Assembly (NCBI GenBank): GCA_913049565.1
Contig: CAJWZG010000201.1
Span: 1 to 5,141, forward strand
Direction: 5' to 3'
From: an uncultured Gammaproteobacteria bacterium
Lineage (GTDB): Bacteria; Pseudomonadota; Gammaproteobacteria; Pseudomonadales; Azotimanducaceae_A
DNA length: 5,141 bases
The translations under genes and the position numbers were made by a program. The notes beneath the pieces were generated by a model. That model did not search any database, had not been told where the DNA came from, and was given only the letters and a program-made list of their open reading frames with translations. Shown here piece by piece: positions 1 to 5,141 of this stretch (position 1 is the stretch's first letter; each line of letters starts with the position of its first letter).

Positions 1-642
1 CAGGTGGTGAACGCAAAGCTGATAGTGGCCGCGCCGCAAAAAAATCAGTCGAAATCCGCAGTAAAGAAATCAAAAAAAAAGCATCAGCCCGCCCCATCAA
101 AGCGTGCGCGCGCGAAACCGCACGAACCCAAAGTAGCATCCAGCGCAACGCCGGCTACCAACACGACAGAGGCACAACGGTCTTCGGCAGACGAAACGAT
201 TAGAGCCGCTGAAAAAGAACAGCGACGCAAAGATCGTGAAGCTCAGCGGCGTCGTGAACGACTCGCCGCATTGGGTGCGTTAGCGGATGGCTCTCTCCAG
301 CGCTCGCTGGATGAGGAAGCGCAACTCATGCAGGAAGGCCAAAGTCTTGAGCTGATTCAAAGCTATCAAGCACAGATTTACGACTTAGTCCGCAAAAACT
401 GGAGCCGACCTCCCAGTGCGAGAAATGGCATGCAAGCGAGATTTGTTGTGGAATTGATACCAACCGGCGAGGTTTTGTCGGTGGCGCTTGTAGACAGTTC
501 AAGCAACGGAGCCTTCGATCGTTCTGCAGAGCAGGCGATCAGGCGAGCACGGCGGTTCGATGTGCCACAAGACATTGCTCTCTTTGAAGCAAATTTTCGG
601 CGCTTCTATTTTCTGTTTCGCCCGGAGGATCTGCTACGGTAG
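1..642 (+). CDS. tolA: TolA, Tol-Pal energy-coupling protein (5' end missing)
   Basis: TolA is anchored in the inner membrane, is driven by the TolQR proton-motive-force motor, and reaches across the periplasm to TolB and Pal. The reading frame is open at base 1 (CAG), so the gene starts upstream; the GTG codons at 4 and 7 are internal. Numbering from the first visible codon, residues 2-8 (VVNAKLI) resemble the stretch just after the TolA membrane helix in pseudomonads. Residues 15-60 are rich in Lys, Pro and Ala, and 60-115 form a charged, probably helical stalk rich in Arg, Glu and Ala. Residues 117-213 are the TonB/TolA-like C-terminal domain, with the NWSRPPSARNGM motif (133-144), LIPTGEV (152-158), AFD (171-173), and a FRPEDLLR ending typical of Pseudomonas-type TolA. 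No cysteines are visible. With about 50 residues missing, the protein would be near 265 aa, short for the family. Stop is TAG at 640-642. Identification is strong from the C-terminal domain plus the tolB neighbour. Confidence 0.95.
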   Translation, partial: QVVNAKLIVAAPQKNQSKSAVKKSKKKHQPAPSKRARAKPHEPKVASSATPATNTTEAQRSSADETIRAAEKEQRRKDREAQRRRERLAALGALADGSLQRSLDEEAQLMQEGQSLELIQSYQAQIYDLVRKNWSRPPSARNGMQARFVVELIPTGEVLSVALVDSSSNGAFDRSAEQAIRRARRFDVPQDIALFEANFRRFYFLFRPEDLLR

Positions 643-658
643 TGACTTCCTCGGTCAC

Positions 659-685
659 AACCGAAAATTAACCGTTTACCAACCG
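659..685 (+). repeat. Three AACCG direct repeats at exact 11-bp spacing, tolA-tolB gap
   Basis: AACCG occurs at 659-663, 670-674 and 681-685, an exact 11-nt period of about one DNA turn, directly before the tolB start at 696. A small inverted repeat, GTGAC (642-646) and GTCAC (654-658), lies just upstream and overlaps the tolA stop. Direct repeats at 10-11 bp are the style of site used by OmpR/PhoB-type response regulators, but the unit is only five bases and I do not match it to a known operator. It could be chance. Confidence 0.3.
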
Positions 686-695
686 TGGTCTAATC

Positions 696-2039
696 ATGAC
701 GCTTAAAGCCCGTCTCTCATTTGTCGTTACCTTAATTTTGACCGCCGCTGCCGCGCTGTTGCCAAGCAGTAGTTGGGCCGATCTAGATACCATCATTATC
801 GATCAGGGTGTGGATGACCCGATACGAGTAGCTATCGTGCCGTTTGCCGTGAGCACGGATCTGGCCGAGCAGGAAAAATTATCGAAGCTGATCGGGTTTG
901 ATTTGGCGCGTAGTGGCCAATTTGATCCGATTGCTTCAGAGAACATGCTGTCTTATCCAAGCGCCGAGGAAGACGTCTTCTTTCGCGATTGGCGCATTCT
1001 GCAAGCGGCCTACCTGGTGATAGGCCAAGTGCAGAGCAATGCCATCGGGCAGATCCAGATCAGCTATCAACTATTCGATATTGCGACTCAAACTCGTCTG
1101 CAAAGCGCCAGCATGGTGGTCGCGCCGGAACAGTGGCGAGATGCAGGGCATCGGATCGCCGATATGGTCTATACCGAGATCACGGGCGTGCGTGGTGCGT
1201 TCAGTACAAAAATTTTATATGTGCTTGCTCAGGACGTGGGCACACAAAAGGCCCAATACCGGCTGCAAGTCGCTGATGTGGATGGCGAGCGAGTTCGAAC
1301 TATTTTTCGTTCCGACAAGCCGGTCCTGTCGGCAAGCTGGTCGCCGGACGGTAAACGCGTCGCCTTTGTTTCTTTTGAAACCGGGCGTCCAAGCATAGTG
1401 CTGCAAGATATCGATGGTCCTTATCGAGAAAGGCTGACCAATTTTCAGGGTATCAATAGCTCACCCGTGTTTTCGCCTGATGGTACTCAGCTCGCCATGG
1501 TGCTATCGCGCAGCGGAGATCCAGAAGTATTCATTATGGATTTAGAAACCCGCAAACTTCGGCGAATCACGCGTCATCCAGCTATCGATACCGAGCCGTC
1601 TTGGTCACCAGATGGTGAGTTCCTAATATTCACCTCCGACCGCGGCGGCAAGCCGCAGATTTATCAGTTGGAATTGGCGACAAATTTTCTTGAACGCCTA
1701 ACCTTTGTCGGCGATTACAACGCCAGAGCAAGACTCTTACCTGATGGTGAGAATCTGGTATTTGTGCATCGACGCAATGGCGTATTCCATATAGCGTGGC
1801 AAGACTTACAGGAAGACCGCTTACTGGTGCTAACCGAGTCTGAGCTGGACGAAAGCCCCTCTTTAGCCCCCAATGGCTCGATGTTGATCTATGCAACGCA
1901 AGACCAAGATAAAGGAATATTGGCCGTAGTATCGGTAGATGGGCGTGTGAAGTACCGACTGCCGTCCTCTGCCGGAGATGTCCGTGAACCCGCTTGGTCG
2001 CCATTTTTGCCAGACATCGTTCAGCTACGGCTAAATTAA
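696..2039 (+). CDS. tolB: TolB, periplasmic Tol-Pal translocation protein
   Basis: TolB is a soluble periplasmic protein that binds Pal and, through its mature N-terminus, TolA; it helps dissociate Pal from peptidoglycan so that Pal can gather at the division site. The 447 residues start with a Sec signal peptide: basic start MTLKAR, hydrophobic core 8-22, likely cleavage after SWA (28|29). Residues about 31-165 form the alpha/beta N-terminal domain, opening with [18 protein letters not shown] (33-50), the family's usual mature start. Residues about 168-440 are a six-bladed beta-propeller of PD40/WD40-like repeats, seen as SWSPDGK (214-220), FSPDGT (259-264), SWSPDGE (302-308), LLPDGE (347-352), LAPNGS (390-395) and AWSPF (433-437). 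Length is close to the usual 430 or so. The ATG at 696 is the only sensible start: an in-frame stop lies at 669-671 and later starts would remove the signal peptide. The Shine-Dalgarno sequence is weak, so translation may depend on ribosomes leaving tolA 53 nt upstream. Confidence 0.98.
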   Translation: MTLKARLSFVVTLILTAAAALLPSSSWADLDTIIIDQGVDDPIRVAIVPFAVSTDLAEQEKLSKLIGFDLARSGQFDPIASENMLSYPSAEEDVFFRDWRILQAAYLVIGQVQSNAIGQIQISYQLFDIATQTRLQSASMVVAPEQWRDAGHRIADMVYTEITGVRGAFSTKILYVLAQDVGTQKAQYRLQVADVDGERVRTIFRSDKPVLSASWSPDGKRVAFVSFETGRPSIVLQDIDGPYRERLTNFQGINSSPVFSPDGTQLAMVLSRSGDPEVFIMDLETRKLRRITRHPAIDTEPSWSPDGEFLIFTSDRGGKPQIYQLELATNFLERLTFVGDYNARARLLPDGENLVFVHRRNGVFHIAWQDLQEDRLLVLTESELDESPSLAPNGSMLIYATQDQDKGILAVVSVDGRVKYRLPSSAGDVREPAWSPFLPDIVQLRLN

Positions 2040-2169
2040 AGGGCTAATCCGACAGGGCAAATATAGAAATTTTTGATTTTTGTGTGTTGCGTCAACCGCA
2101 TAGGCGTAGAATTTGGTTAGAATTGCCGTCGGGCGATCGACGTCGAATACAACAAGATAGGAGATAGGG
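2040..2169 (+). promoter_or_regulatory. AT-rich tolB-pal leader, probable pal promoter region
   Basis: This is the longest gap in the window, and it separates tolB from the abundant lipoprotein gene pal. It contains a T-rich tract (2070-2081) that could act as curved or UP-like DNA, two TAGAATT copies 11 bp apart (2107-2113 and 2118-2124), either resembling a -10 box, and a 10-bp perfect palindrome TCGACGTCGA (2137-2146). No -35 hexamer sits at standard spacing: TTGCGT at 2087-2092 is only 14 nt from the first TAGAAT. As I recall, Pseudomonas putida transcribes oprL (pal) separately from tolQRAB, which would fit a promoter here. The promoter itself is inference. Confidence 0.35.
2159..2163 (+). 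promoter_or_regulatory. Strong Shine-Dalgarno site of pal
   Basis: AGGAG lies 6 nt before the ATG at 2170. It is the clearest ribosome binding site in the window; tolB, queE and queC lack a comparable one. It fixes the pal start and agrees with the high copy number expected of Pal. Confidence 0.8.
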
Positions 2170-2700
2170 ATGCAAACCCAAGAAAGAATAAAGCGCCTTT
2201 TCGCTGCCGCATTGGGCGCATTGGTTGTTGCCGGTTGTTCCAGCACTGCGATTGAACCAGTAGTTGAGCAGCAACCTGCGACCGAAGTCGTCGAGATTGT
2301 GGAAGTTATTGAAGAAGCAGGACCGGGTTTTGCACCTGATAACACAACCCCTGTTGATGCCTCTGGTAGCCCGGTTGCCCGAGCGTTTTACTTTGAATTC
2401 GACCAGTCAGTTGTGAGTCCTTCAGACTTTGCGGCGTTGAGTGTTCATGCGGAAATTCTGCAGGGCAATCGTGATCGCAAAATTGTTGTGGCAGGACATT
2501 GTGACCAGCGTGGTACTCGAGATTACAACCTCGCTCTTGGTGAGACACGGGCACAGGCGATCAGTTCGATTTTGATCGCCAATGGAGTGAGCCCGCGTCA
2601 GATTGAAGAGGTGAGCTACGGTGAAGAAGAGCTGGCTAATCCAGCAAATACTCCTCGCGCTTGGGCGCAAAATCGCCGCGCTGTGATTTCCTATCGCTGA
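2170..2700 (+). CDS. pal: Pal, peptidoglycan-associated outer-membrane lipoprotein
   Basis: Pal is a lipoprotein of the inner leaflet of the outer membrane that binds peptidoglycan non-covalently and exchanges with TolB; together with TolA it keeps the outer membrane attached during constriction. The protein is 176 aa, usual for the family. Residues 1-22 are a type II signal peptide, with lipobox VAGC and lipidated Cys23. Ser follows the Cys, with no Asp at +2, which predicts transfer to the outer membrane. Residues about 27-70 are an acidic, Val/Glu-rich linker. Residues about 72-176 are the OmpA-C/Pal peptidoglycan-binding domain: FYFEFD (73-78), GHCDQRGTRDYNLALGETRA (109-128), containing the Asp and Arg region that contacts diaminopimelate, VSYGEE (148-153), and NRRAV (168-172). 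Cys111 in place of the more usual Ala or Thr is a tolerated variant. The start is set by the AGGAG at 2159-2163. The stop codon lies inside a hairpin shared with the cpoB leader. Confidence 0.98.
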   Translation: MQTQERIKRLFAAALGALVVAGCSSTAIEPVVEQQPATEVVEIVEVIEEAGPGFAPDNTTPVDASGSPVARAFYFEFDQSVVSPSDFAALSVHAEILQGNRDRKIVVAGHCDQRGTRDYNLALGETRAQAISSILIANGVSPRQIEEVSYGEEELANPANTPRAWAQNRRAVISYR

Positions 2701-2736
2701 TTCCCGCGCCCGTAAGTGACTAAGCTGGGAATTCAG
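2697..2736 (+). other. Inverted repeat spanning the pal stop and cpoB ribosome binding site
   Basis: CTGATTCCC (2697-2705) can pair with GGGAATTCAG (2727-2736), giving nine Watson-Crick pairs with one bulged T at 2732, plus a possible G-U pair inside; the loop is about 19-21 nt. The 5' arm contains the pal TGA (2698-2700). The 3' arm covers two of the three bases of the AGG (2735-2737) that precedes the cpoB ATG at 2746. There is no following T run, so it is not a terminator. This geometry would suit translational coupling: a ribosome finishing pal would open the stem and free the cpoB site. The pairing is visible; the function is inference. Confidence 0.45.
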
Positions 2737-2745
2737 GTCGGTACG

Positions 2746-3645
2746 ATGCCTAGGCAACAGTCCGGGCCACGGGCATCAAAGGGTATTGTTTGGGCGCTGG
2801 GACTAACTATGGCTGCTGGGGTATCGGCAGCCGTTCCGGTCGAAGATTCTATGCTGCGCGCCGCGGCCGAACTCGATTCTCAAAGCTACACAGCACCACA
2901 AAACTACAGAGCAAATGATGACGCAGAGCTGTGGTCTAGGGCTGGACAAGCTGACGGCGTAACGCCTGTGGCGGCGGATAAACCCTTGTTCTATCAAATC
3001 CAAATACTGCAACAAGAGCTGCGCGAACTGCGCGGATTGGTTGAAGAGCAAACCTACATCATCCAAAAGTTGCAACAGGATCAACGTCGGCAGTATGTCG
3101 ATTTGGATAGACGGGTGGCGGCTCTTTCTCCGAATCGACCAGCGCCCGGACCTTCTCCTATTGCAGCAGACGACAGAGAAGCTGAGCAAACGGATGTAGA
3201 AGGAAACCTCGAGTCCGCCCTGCCAAATCTATCAACGTCTGGGGTTTCGCCGCGGTTAGATGTGAAGCCTGCGAGTGAAAGGGAGGCATATGCGCAGGCA
3301 ATTGAATGGATGCGCGCCAAGCGCTTTGCCGATTCCTCTGCTGCCTTCGAGCAGTTGATAGTGGATTATCCCAATGGTCAATTCACGCCGAATGCGTTTT
3401 ATTGGCTTGGTGAGTTGAATCTGGCAACTGCGAACATGGAATCTGCGCGGCAAAATTTTGTACAGGTCATACGTTTGTATCCCGACCATCAGAAAGTGCC
3501 TGATGCCTTATACAAGCTAGGGGTACTCTATTTCCAGTTGGGCGACGAAACAGAGTCACGCAAATATCTGGGGCGGGTTGAATCCGAATACCCGCAAAGT
3601 TCGGCAGGGGCGCTAGCCAAGCGCTATCTCGCCGAAATGGAGTGA
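2746..3645 (+). CDS. cpoB: CpoB (YbgF), periplasmic Tol-associated cell division coordinator
   Basis: CpoB is a periplasmic protein at the septum that links Tol-Pal energy state to peptidoglycan synthesis by PBP1B and binds TolA. From the ATG at 2746 it has 299 aa. A signal peptide has a basic start (MPRQQSGPRASKG), a hydrophobic core at 14-25, and probable cleavage after VSA (28|29). Residues about 81-127 form a Gln/Leu/Glu-rich heptad coiled coil, the trimerisation region of the family. A Pro/Ala/acidic linker covers about 128-175. Residues about 180-290 contain three TPR units (about 180-211, 216-247, 253-285), with the family pattern YxxAxxxxxxxxFxxA/SxxxFxxxixxYPxgxxxPNAxYWLGE. I prefer ATG 2746 because AGGT at 2735-2738 sits 7 nt before it; an in-frame GTG at 2716 would add 10 residues but has no ribosome site and lengthens the signal peptide's n-region. 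It lies 45 nt after pal and is probably co-transcribed with it. Confidence 0.93.
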   Translation: MPRQQSGPRASKGIVWALGLTMAAGVSAAVPVEDSMLRAAAELDSQSYTAPQNYRANDDAELWSRAGQADGVTPVAADKPLFYQIQILQQELRELRGLVEEQTYIIQKLQQDQRRQYVDLDRRVAALSPNRPAPGPSPIAADDREAEQTDVEGNLESALPNLSTSGVSPRLDVKPASEREAYAQAIEWMRAKRFADSSAAFEQLIVDYPNGQFTPNAFYWLGELNLATANMESARQNFVQVIRLYPDHQKVPDALYKLGVLYFQLGDETESRKYLGRVESEYPQSSAGALAKRYLAEME

Positions 3646-3673
3646 ACTACCCCATCGGGAACCGTCGCAACCC

Positions 3674-4318
3674 ATGCTCGAGTTAAGAATTACTGAGATT
3701 TTCCTGTCTTTACAGGGTGAAGCGAATACCGTTGGACGCCCCACGGTATTCGTTCGTCTGACCGGCTGCCCGCTGCGCTGCCAGTACTGTGATAGTGCTT
3801 ACGCTTTCTCAGGCGGCACCATGATGCGACTAGACGAAATTGTGGATCAGGTAAAAGGTTATAAAATCACTCACGTTACGGTAACGGGAGGCGAACCTCT
3901 AGCCCAGCCCAACGCCATCGAGCTGATGGAGCGTTTAGTGCGTGACGGTTTTTCGGTGTCCATCGAAACCAGCGGGGCCTTGAGCGTAGAACACGTTCCC
4001 GCTGCGGTGGTGAAAGTTTTAGACCTCAAAACACCCGATTCCAACGAATCGCATCGCAACTTGTGGTCGAATCTTGCGTTTTTGAACCCACAAGATCAGA
4101 TCAAGTTCGTGCTCTGCAGTCGCGCCGATTACGATTGGGCGCGTATGCGCTGCGATGAGTACGGTCTCTTTGGCAAGGTGGGCGATGTGCTTTTTTCGCC
4201 CAGCCATCATGAGCTGGCTGCGCGTGACTTAGCCGATTGGATTGTTGCTGATCGTCTGCCGGTTCGCATGCAGATGCAGATGCATAAGCTTTTGTGGGGC
4301 GATGTTCCGGGCCGCTAG
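3674..4318 (+). CDS. queE: QueE, 7-carboxy-7-deazaguanine synthase
   Basis: QueE is a cytoplasmic radical SAM enzyme that converts 6-carboxy-5,6,7,8-tetrahydropterin to 7-carboxy-7-deazaguanine (CDG) with Mg2+, the ring-contraction step of queuosine synthesis. The 214-aa protein opens with ITEIFLSLQGEA (6-17), the usual substrate-side start. The cluster motif CxxxCxxC is C32-PLR-C36-QY-C39, followed by D40. GGEP (72-75) is the SAM-binding motif, and SIETSGA (96-102) and LDLKTP (117-122) are further core strands. The C-terminus, SPSHHELAARDLADWI (175-190), then RLPVRMQMQMHKLLWGD (194-210), is typical of the Pseudomonas-type enzyme. The cluster loop is short. It begins 28 nt after cpoB with only a weak GGGA (3657-3660) 13 nt before the ATG, so initiation may rely on coupling to cpoB. 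The product feeds QueC, encoded next. Identification is firm. Confidence 0.97.
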   Translation: MLELRITEIFLSLQGEANTVGRPTVFVRLTGCPLRCQYCDSAYAFSGGTMMRLDEIVDQVKGYKITHVTVTGGEPLAQPNAIELMERLVRDGFSVSIETSGALSVEHVPAAVVKVLDLKTPDSNESHRNLWSNLAFLNPQDQIKFVLCSRADYDWARMRCDEYGLFGKVGDVLFSPSHHELAARDLADWIVADRLPVRMQMQMHKLLWGDVPGR

Positions 4319-4324
4319 CGCGGC
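4311..4324 (+). other. GC-rich hairpin with the queE stop codon in its loop
   Basis: GCCGC (4311-4315) and GCGGC (4320-4324) form a perfect all-GC 5-bp stem around a TAGC tetraloop, and the TAG of that loop is the queE stop codon (4316-4318). The stem ends 13 nt before the queC ATG at 4338. The following bases (ATGACATAACC) contain no T run, so a Rho-independent terminator is unlikely. It could affect termination-reinitiation or mRNA processing between queE and queC; that is inference. Confidence 0.4.
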
Positions 4325-4337
4325 ATGACATAACCAG

Positions 4338-5021
4338 ATGGAAAACATGAAGAAGGCAGTGATTCTAGTGTCGGGCGGTTTGGATTCCGCAACGGTGTTG
4401 GCGATAGCGAAAGCAGAGGGTTACAACTGTTATGCGGTGAGCTTTGATTATGGTCAGCGCCACAGTGCTGAGCTTGATGCTGCCCGGAAAGTCGCAGCAC
4501 GAGCCTGCGTTTCTGAACACCGAATTGTCTCCATTGACCTCAGCCAATTCGGCGGCTCGGCGTTAACGGATGAATCCATCGATGTACCAGCGGCAAATGA
4601 AAGCCAAGAAACGATCCCAATAACTTATGTACCAGCCCGAAACACAGTCTTTTTGTCGCTCGCTTTGGCGTGGAGCGAAGTGCTGGGAGCTTGCGACATC
4701 TTTGTTGGGGTCAACGCCGTTGATTATTCCGGCTATCCCGATTGCCGCCCAGCGTTCATTGAGGCCTTCGAGCACATGGCAAATCTGGCAACTCGGGCCG
4801 GTTTGGAAGAGCAAAAACTCACCGTGCACGCGCCATTGATTGACCTGACCAAGGCCGAAATCATACAAAAGGGAATGACGTTAAACGTTGATTATGCTCT
4901 GACGGTATCATGCTATTCAGCCGACAAAGAAGGATCTGCATGCGGTGTTTGCGATTCGTGCTTCTTGCGCCGAGAAGGCTTCGTAAGCGCTGGGGTAGCG
5001 GACCCGACTCGATATGTTTGA
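4338..5021 (+). CDS. queC: QueC, 7-cyano-7-deazaguanine (preQ0) synthase
   Basis: QueC is a cytoplasmic ATP-dependent enzyme that turns CDG, the product of QueE, into preQ0 using ammonia. The 227-aa protein has the PP-loop ATP motif SGGLDS (12-17), [12 protein letters not shown] (35-46), [15 protein letters not shown] (96-110), and [15 protein letters not shown] (124-138), all hallmarks of the family. The zinc site is C192 with the C202-GV-C205-DS-C208 cluster. The ending DPTRY (222-226) is also typical. Length matches the 224-231 aa of known QueC proteins. The start is uncertain by three codons: ATG 4338 has no visible ribosome site, while ATG 4347 (MKKAVIL, 224 aa) has GGA (4340-4342) 4 nt before it. 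The gene follows queE by 19 nt, so the two form a two-step unit; the other preQ0 genes (queD, folE) and the later ones (queF, tgt, queA) are not in the window. Confidence 0.97.
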   Translation: MENMKKAVILVSGGLDSATVLAIAKAEGYNCYAVSFDYGQRHSAELDAARKVAARACVSEHRIVSIDLSQFGGSALTDESIDVPAANESQETIPITYVPARNTVFLSLALAWSEVLGACDIFVGVNAVDYSGYPDCRPAFIEAFEHMANLATRAGLEEQKLTVHAPLIDLTKAEIIQKGMTLNVDYALTVSCYSADKEGSACGVCDSCFLRREGFVSAGVADPTRYV

Positions 5022-5038
5022 TGTATAGCCACAAACCC

Positions 5039-5076
5039 TTGTTTCACTTCAGTCGGGTGACTACAATGCGCCGCGC
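5039..5076 (+). promoter_or_regulatory. Sigma70-type promoter of tRNA-Lys with GC-rich discriminator
   Basis: A -35 box TTGTTT (5039-5044) and a -10 box TACAAT (5062-5067, five of six consensus bases) are separated by an ideal 17 nt. The next nine bases, GCGCCGCGC (5068-5076), are all G or C, the discriminator type associated with growth-rate and ppGpp control of stable-RNA promoters. Transcription would begin near 5074-5076, giving a leader of about 13-15 nt before the tRNA at 5089. The remaining part of the 67-nt queC-tRNA gap shows nothing else and no terminator for queC. Box assignment is by eye. Confidence 0.75.
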
Positions 5077-5088
5077 TTTCGAGTCAAT

Positions 5089-5141
5089 GGGTCGTTAGCT
5101 CAGCTGGTAGAGCACCGGGCTTTTAACCCGTTGGTCCTGGG
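5089..5141 (+). tRNA. tRNA-Lys (anticodon TTT), 3' end beyond window
   Basis: The first 53 nt of a tRNA are visible. The 5' acceptor strand is GGGTCGT (5089-5095), then TA, then a D-arm with GCTC (5098-5101) paired to GAGC (5110-5113) around loop AGCTGGTA. The anticodon arm is CCGGG (5115-5119), loop CTTTTAA (5120-5126) and CCCGT (5127-5131), placing TTT at positions 34-36 (5122-5124), which reads AAA/AAG. The variable loop is TGGTC, followed by the 5' T-stem CTGGG at the window edge. The sequence from the acceptor stem through the D-arm is almost identical to E. coli tRNA-Lys. Four anticodon-stem pairs are perfect, but 27-43 is C opposite T, where other gammaproteobacteria usually have G-U. 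The T-loop, 3' acceptor strand and CCA are outside the window, so intactness cannot be judged. Confidence 0.95.

Noticed and set aside
102..114. Alternating purine-pyrimidine GCGTGCGCGCGCG tract (Z-DNA-prone)
   Set aside because: It encodes an Arg/Ala-rich piece of the TolA stalk and is short; codon choice is sufficient explanation.
1630..2004. 124-codon open frame on the - strand inside tolB
   Set aside because: It lies wholly opposite a well-conserved coding sequence and shows no recognisable domain, signal or ribosome site; its composition is that of a shadow frame.
2062..2085. T-rich tract after tolB as a Rho-independent terminator
   Set aside because: No GC-rich inverted repeat precedes the T run; only weak AT pairings are possible.
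2031..2345. - strand frame covering the tolB-pal gap
   Set aside because: It covers non-coding DNA but half is the shadow of pal; the Thr/Ser-rich product has no signature and there is no good start site, so it is not supported as a gene.
2500..2502. Cys111 in the Pal peptidoglycan-binding motif
   Set aside because: Cys occurs at this position in other Pal/OmpA-C proteins, and no second cysteine in the mature domain suggests a disulfide.
2716..2745. GTG at 2716 as the cpoB start
   Set aside because: No Shine-Dalgarno precedes it, it sits in the loop of the pal/cpoB hairpin, and ATG 2746 has AGGT at a good distance and gives a more normal signal peptide.
2803..3189. 128-codon open frame on the - strand inside cpoB
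   Set aside because: It is antisense to the CpoB signal peptide and coiled coil, with no domain signature and no independent promoter or start context.
3646..3673. preQ1 riboswitch before queE
   Set aside because: The gap is only 28 nt with one CCC/GGG pairing and lacks the A-rich tail and pseudoknot parts of the preQ1-I aptamer; the upstream sequence is cpoB coding DNA.
4268..4285. Tandem ATGCAG, ATGCAG, ATGCAT repeat near the queE end
   Set aside because: It encodes the conserved alternating RxQxQxH stretch of QueE (MQMQMH), so the protein explains it.

Overview
The window is a conserved housekeeping segment of a gammaproteobacterial chromosome. All six protein genes lie on the + strand, in the order tolA (3' part), tolB, pal, cpoB, queE, queC, and the window ends inside a tRNA-Lys(TTT) gene. 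This order, with queE and queC between cpoB and tRNA-Lys, and the wording of the proteins (the end of TolA, the QueE C-terminus, the QueC core) resemble Pseudomonas and its relatives (Pseudomonadales/Cellvibrionales-like) more than enterics. In Escherichia coli the tRNA-Lys cluster follows cpoB directly. I cannot name a genus from the sequence alone.

Layout. Positions 1-642 hold the periplasmic part of TolA, whose start and membrane anchor lie upstream of the window. TolB (696-2039) follows after a 53-nt gap, then a 129-130-nt AT-rich gap that probably serves pal, then pal (2170-2700). CpoB (preferred start 2746) follows at 45 nt, queE (3674-4318) at 28 nt, queC (4338-5021) at 19 nt. A good sigma70-type promoter with a GC-rich discriminator (5039-5076) precedes the tRNA-Lys gene, which begins at 5089 and is cut at 5141. 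No stretch longer than 300 bases lacks a gene. I see no mobile element, CRISPR array, pseudogene or clear Rho-independent terminator.

Function. TolA, TolB, Pal and CpoB belong to the Tol-Pal envelope machine: TolA carries proton-motive-force-derived energy from the inner membrane TolQR motor, TolB is the periplasmic propeller that binds Pal, Pal is the outer-membrane lipoprotein that holds peptidoglycan, and CpoB links Tol activity to septal peptidoglycan synthesis. QueE and QueC are consecutive steps in making preQ0, the precursor of the tRNA modification queuosine. The tRNA-Lys gene is probably an independent unit.

I did not find a new biological system. The items that deserve a second look are small: inverted repeats placed on stop codons at several gene junctions (best at pal/cpoB and queE/queC), 11-bp-spaced repeats upstream of tolB and pal, an unusually short TolA stalk, a slippery A-rich heptamer in tolA, and an unpaired C27-U43 position in the tRNA-Lys anticodon stem.
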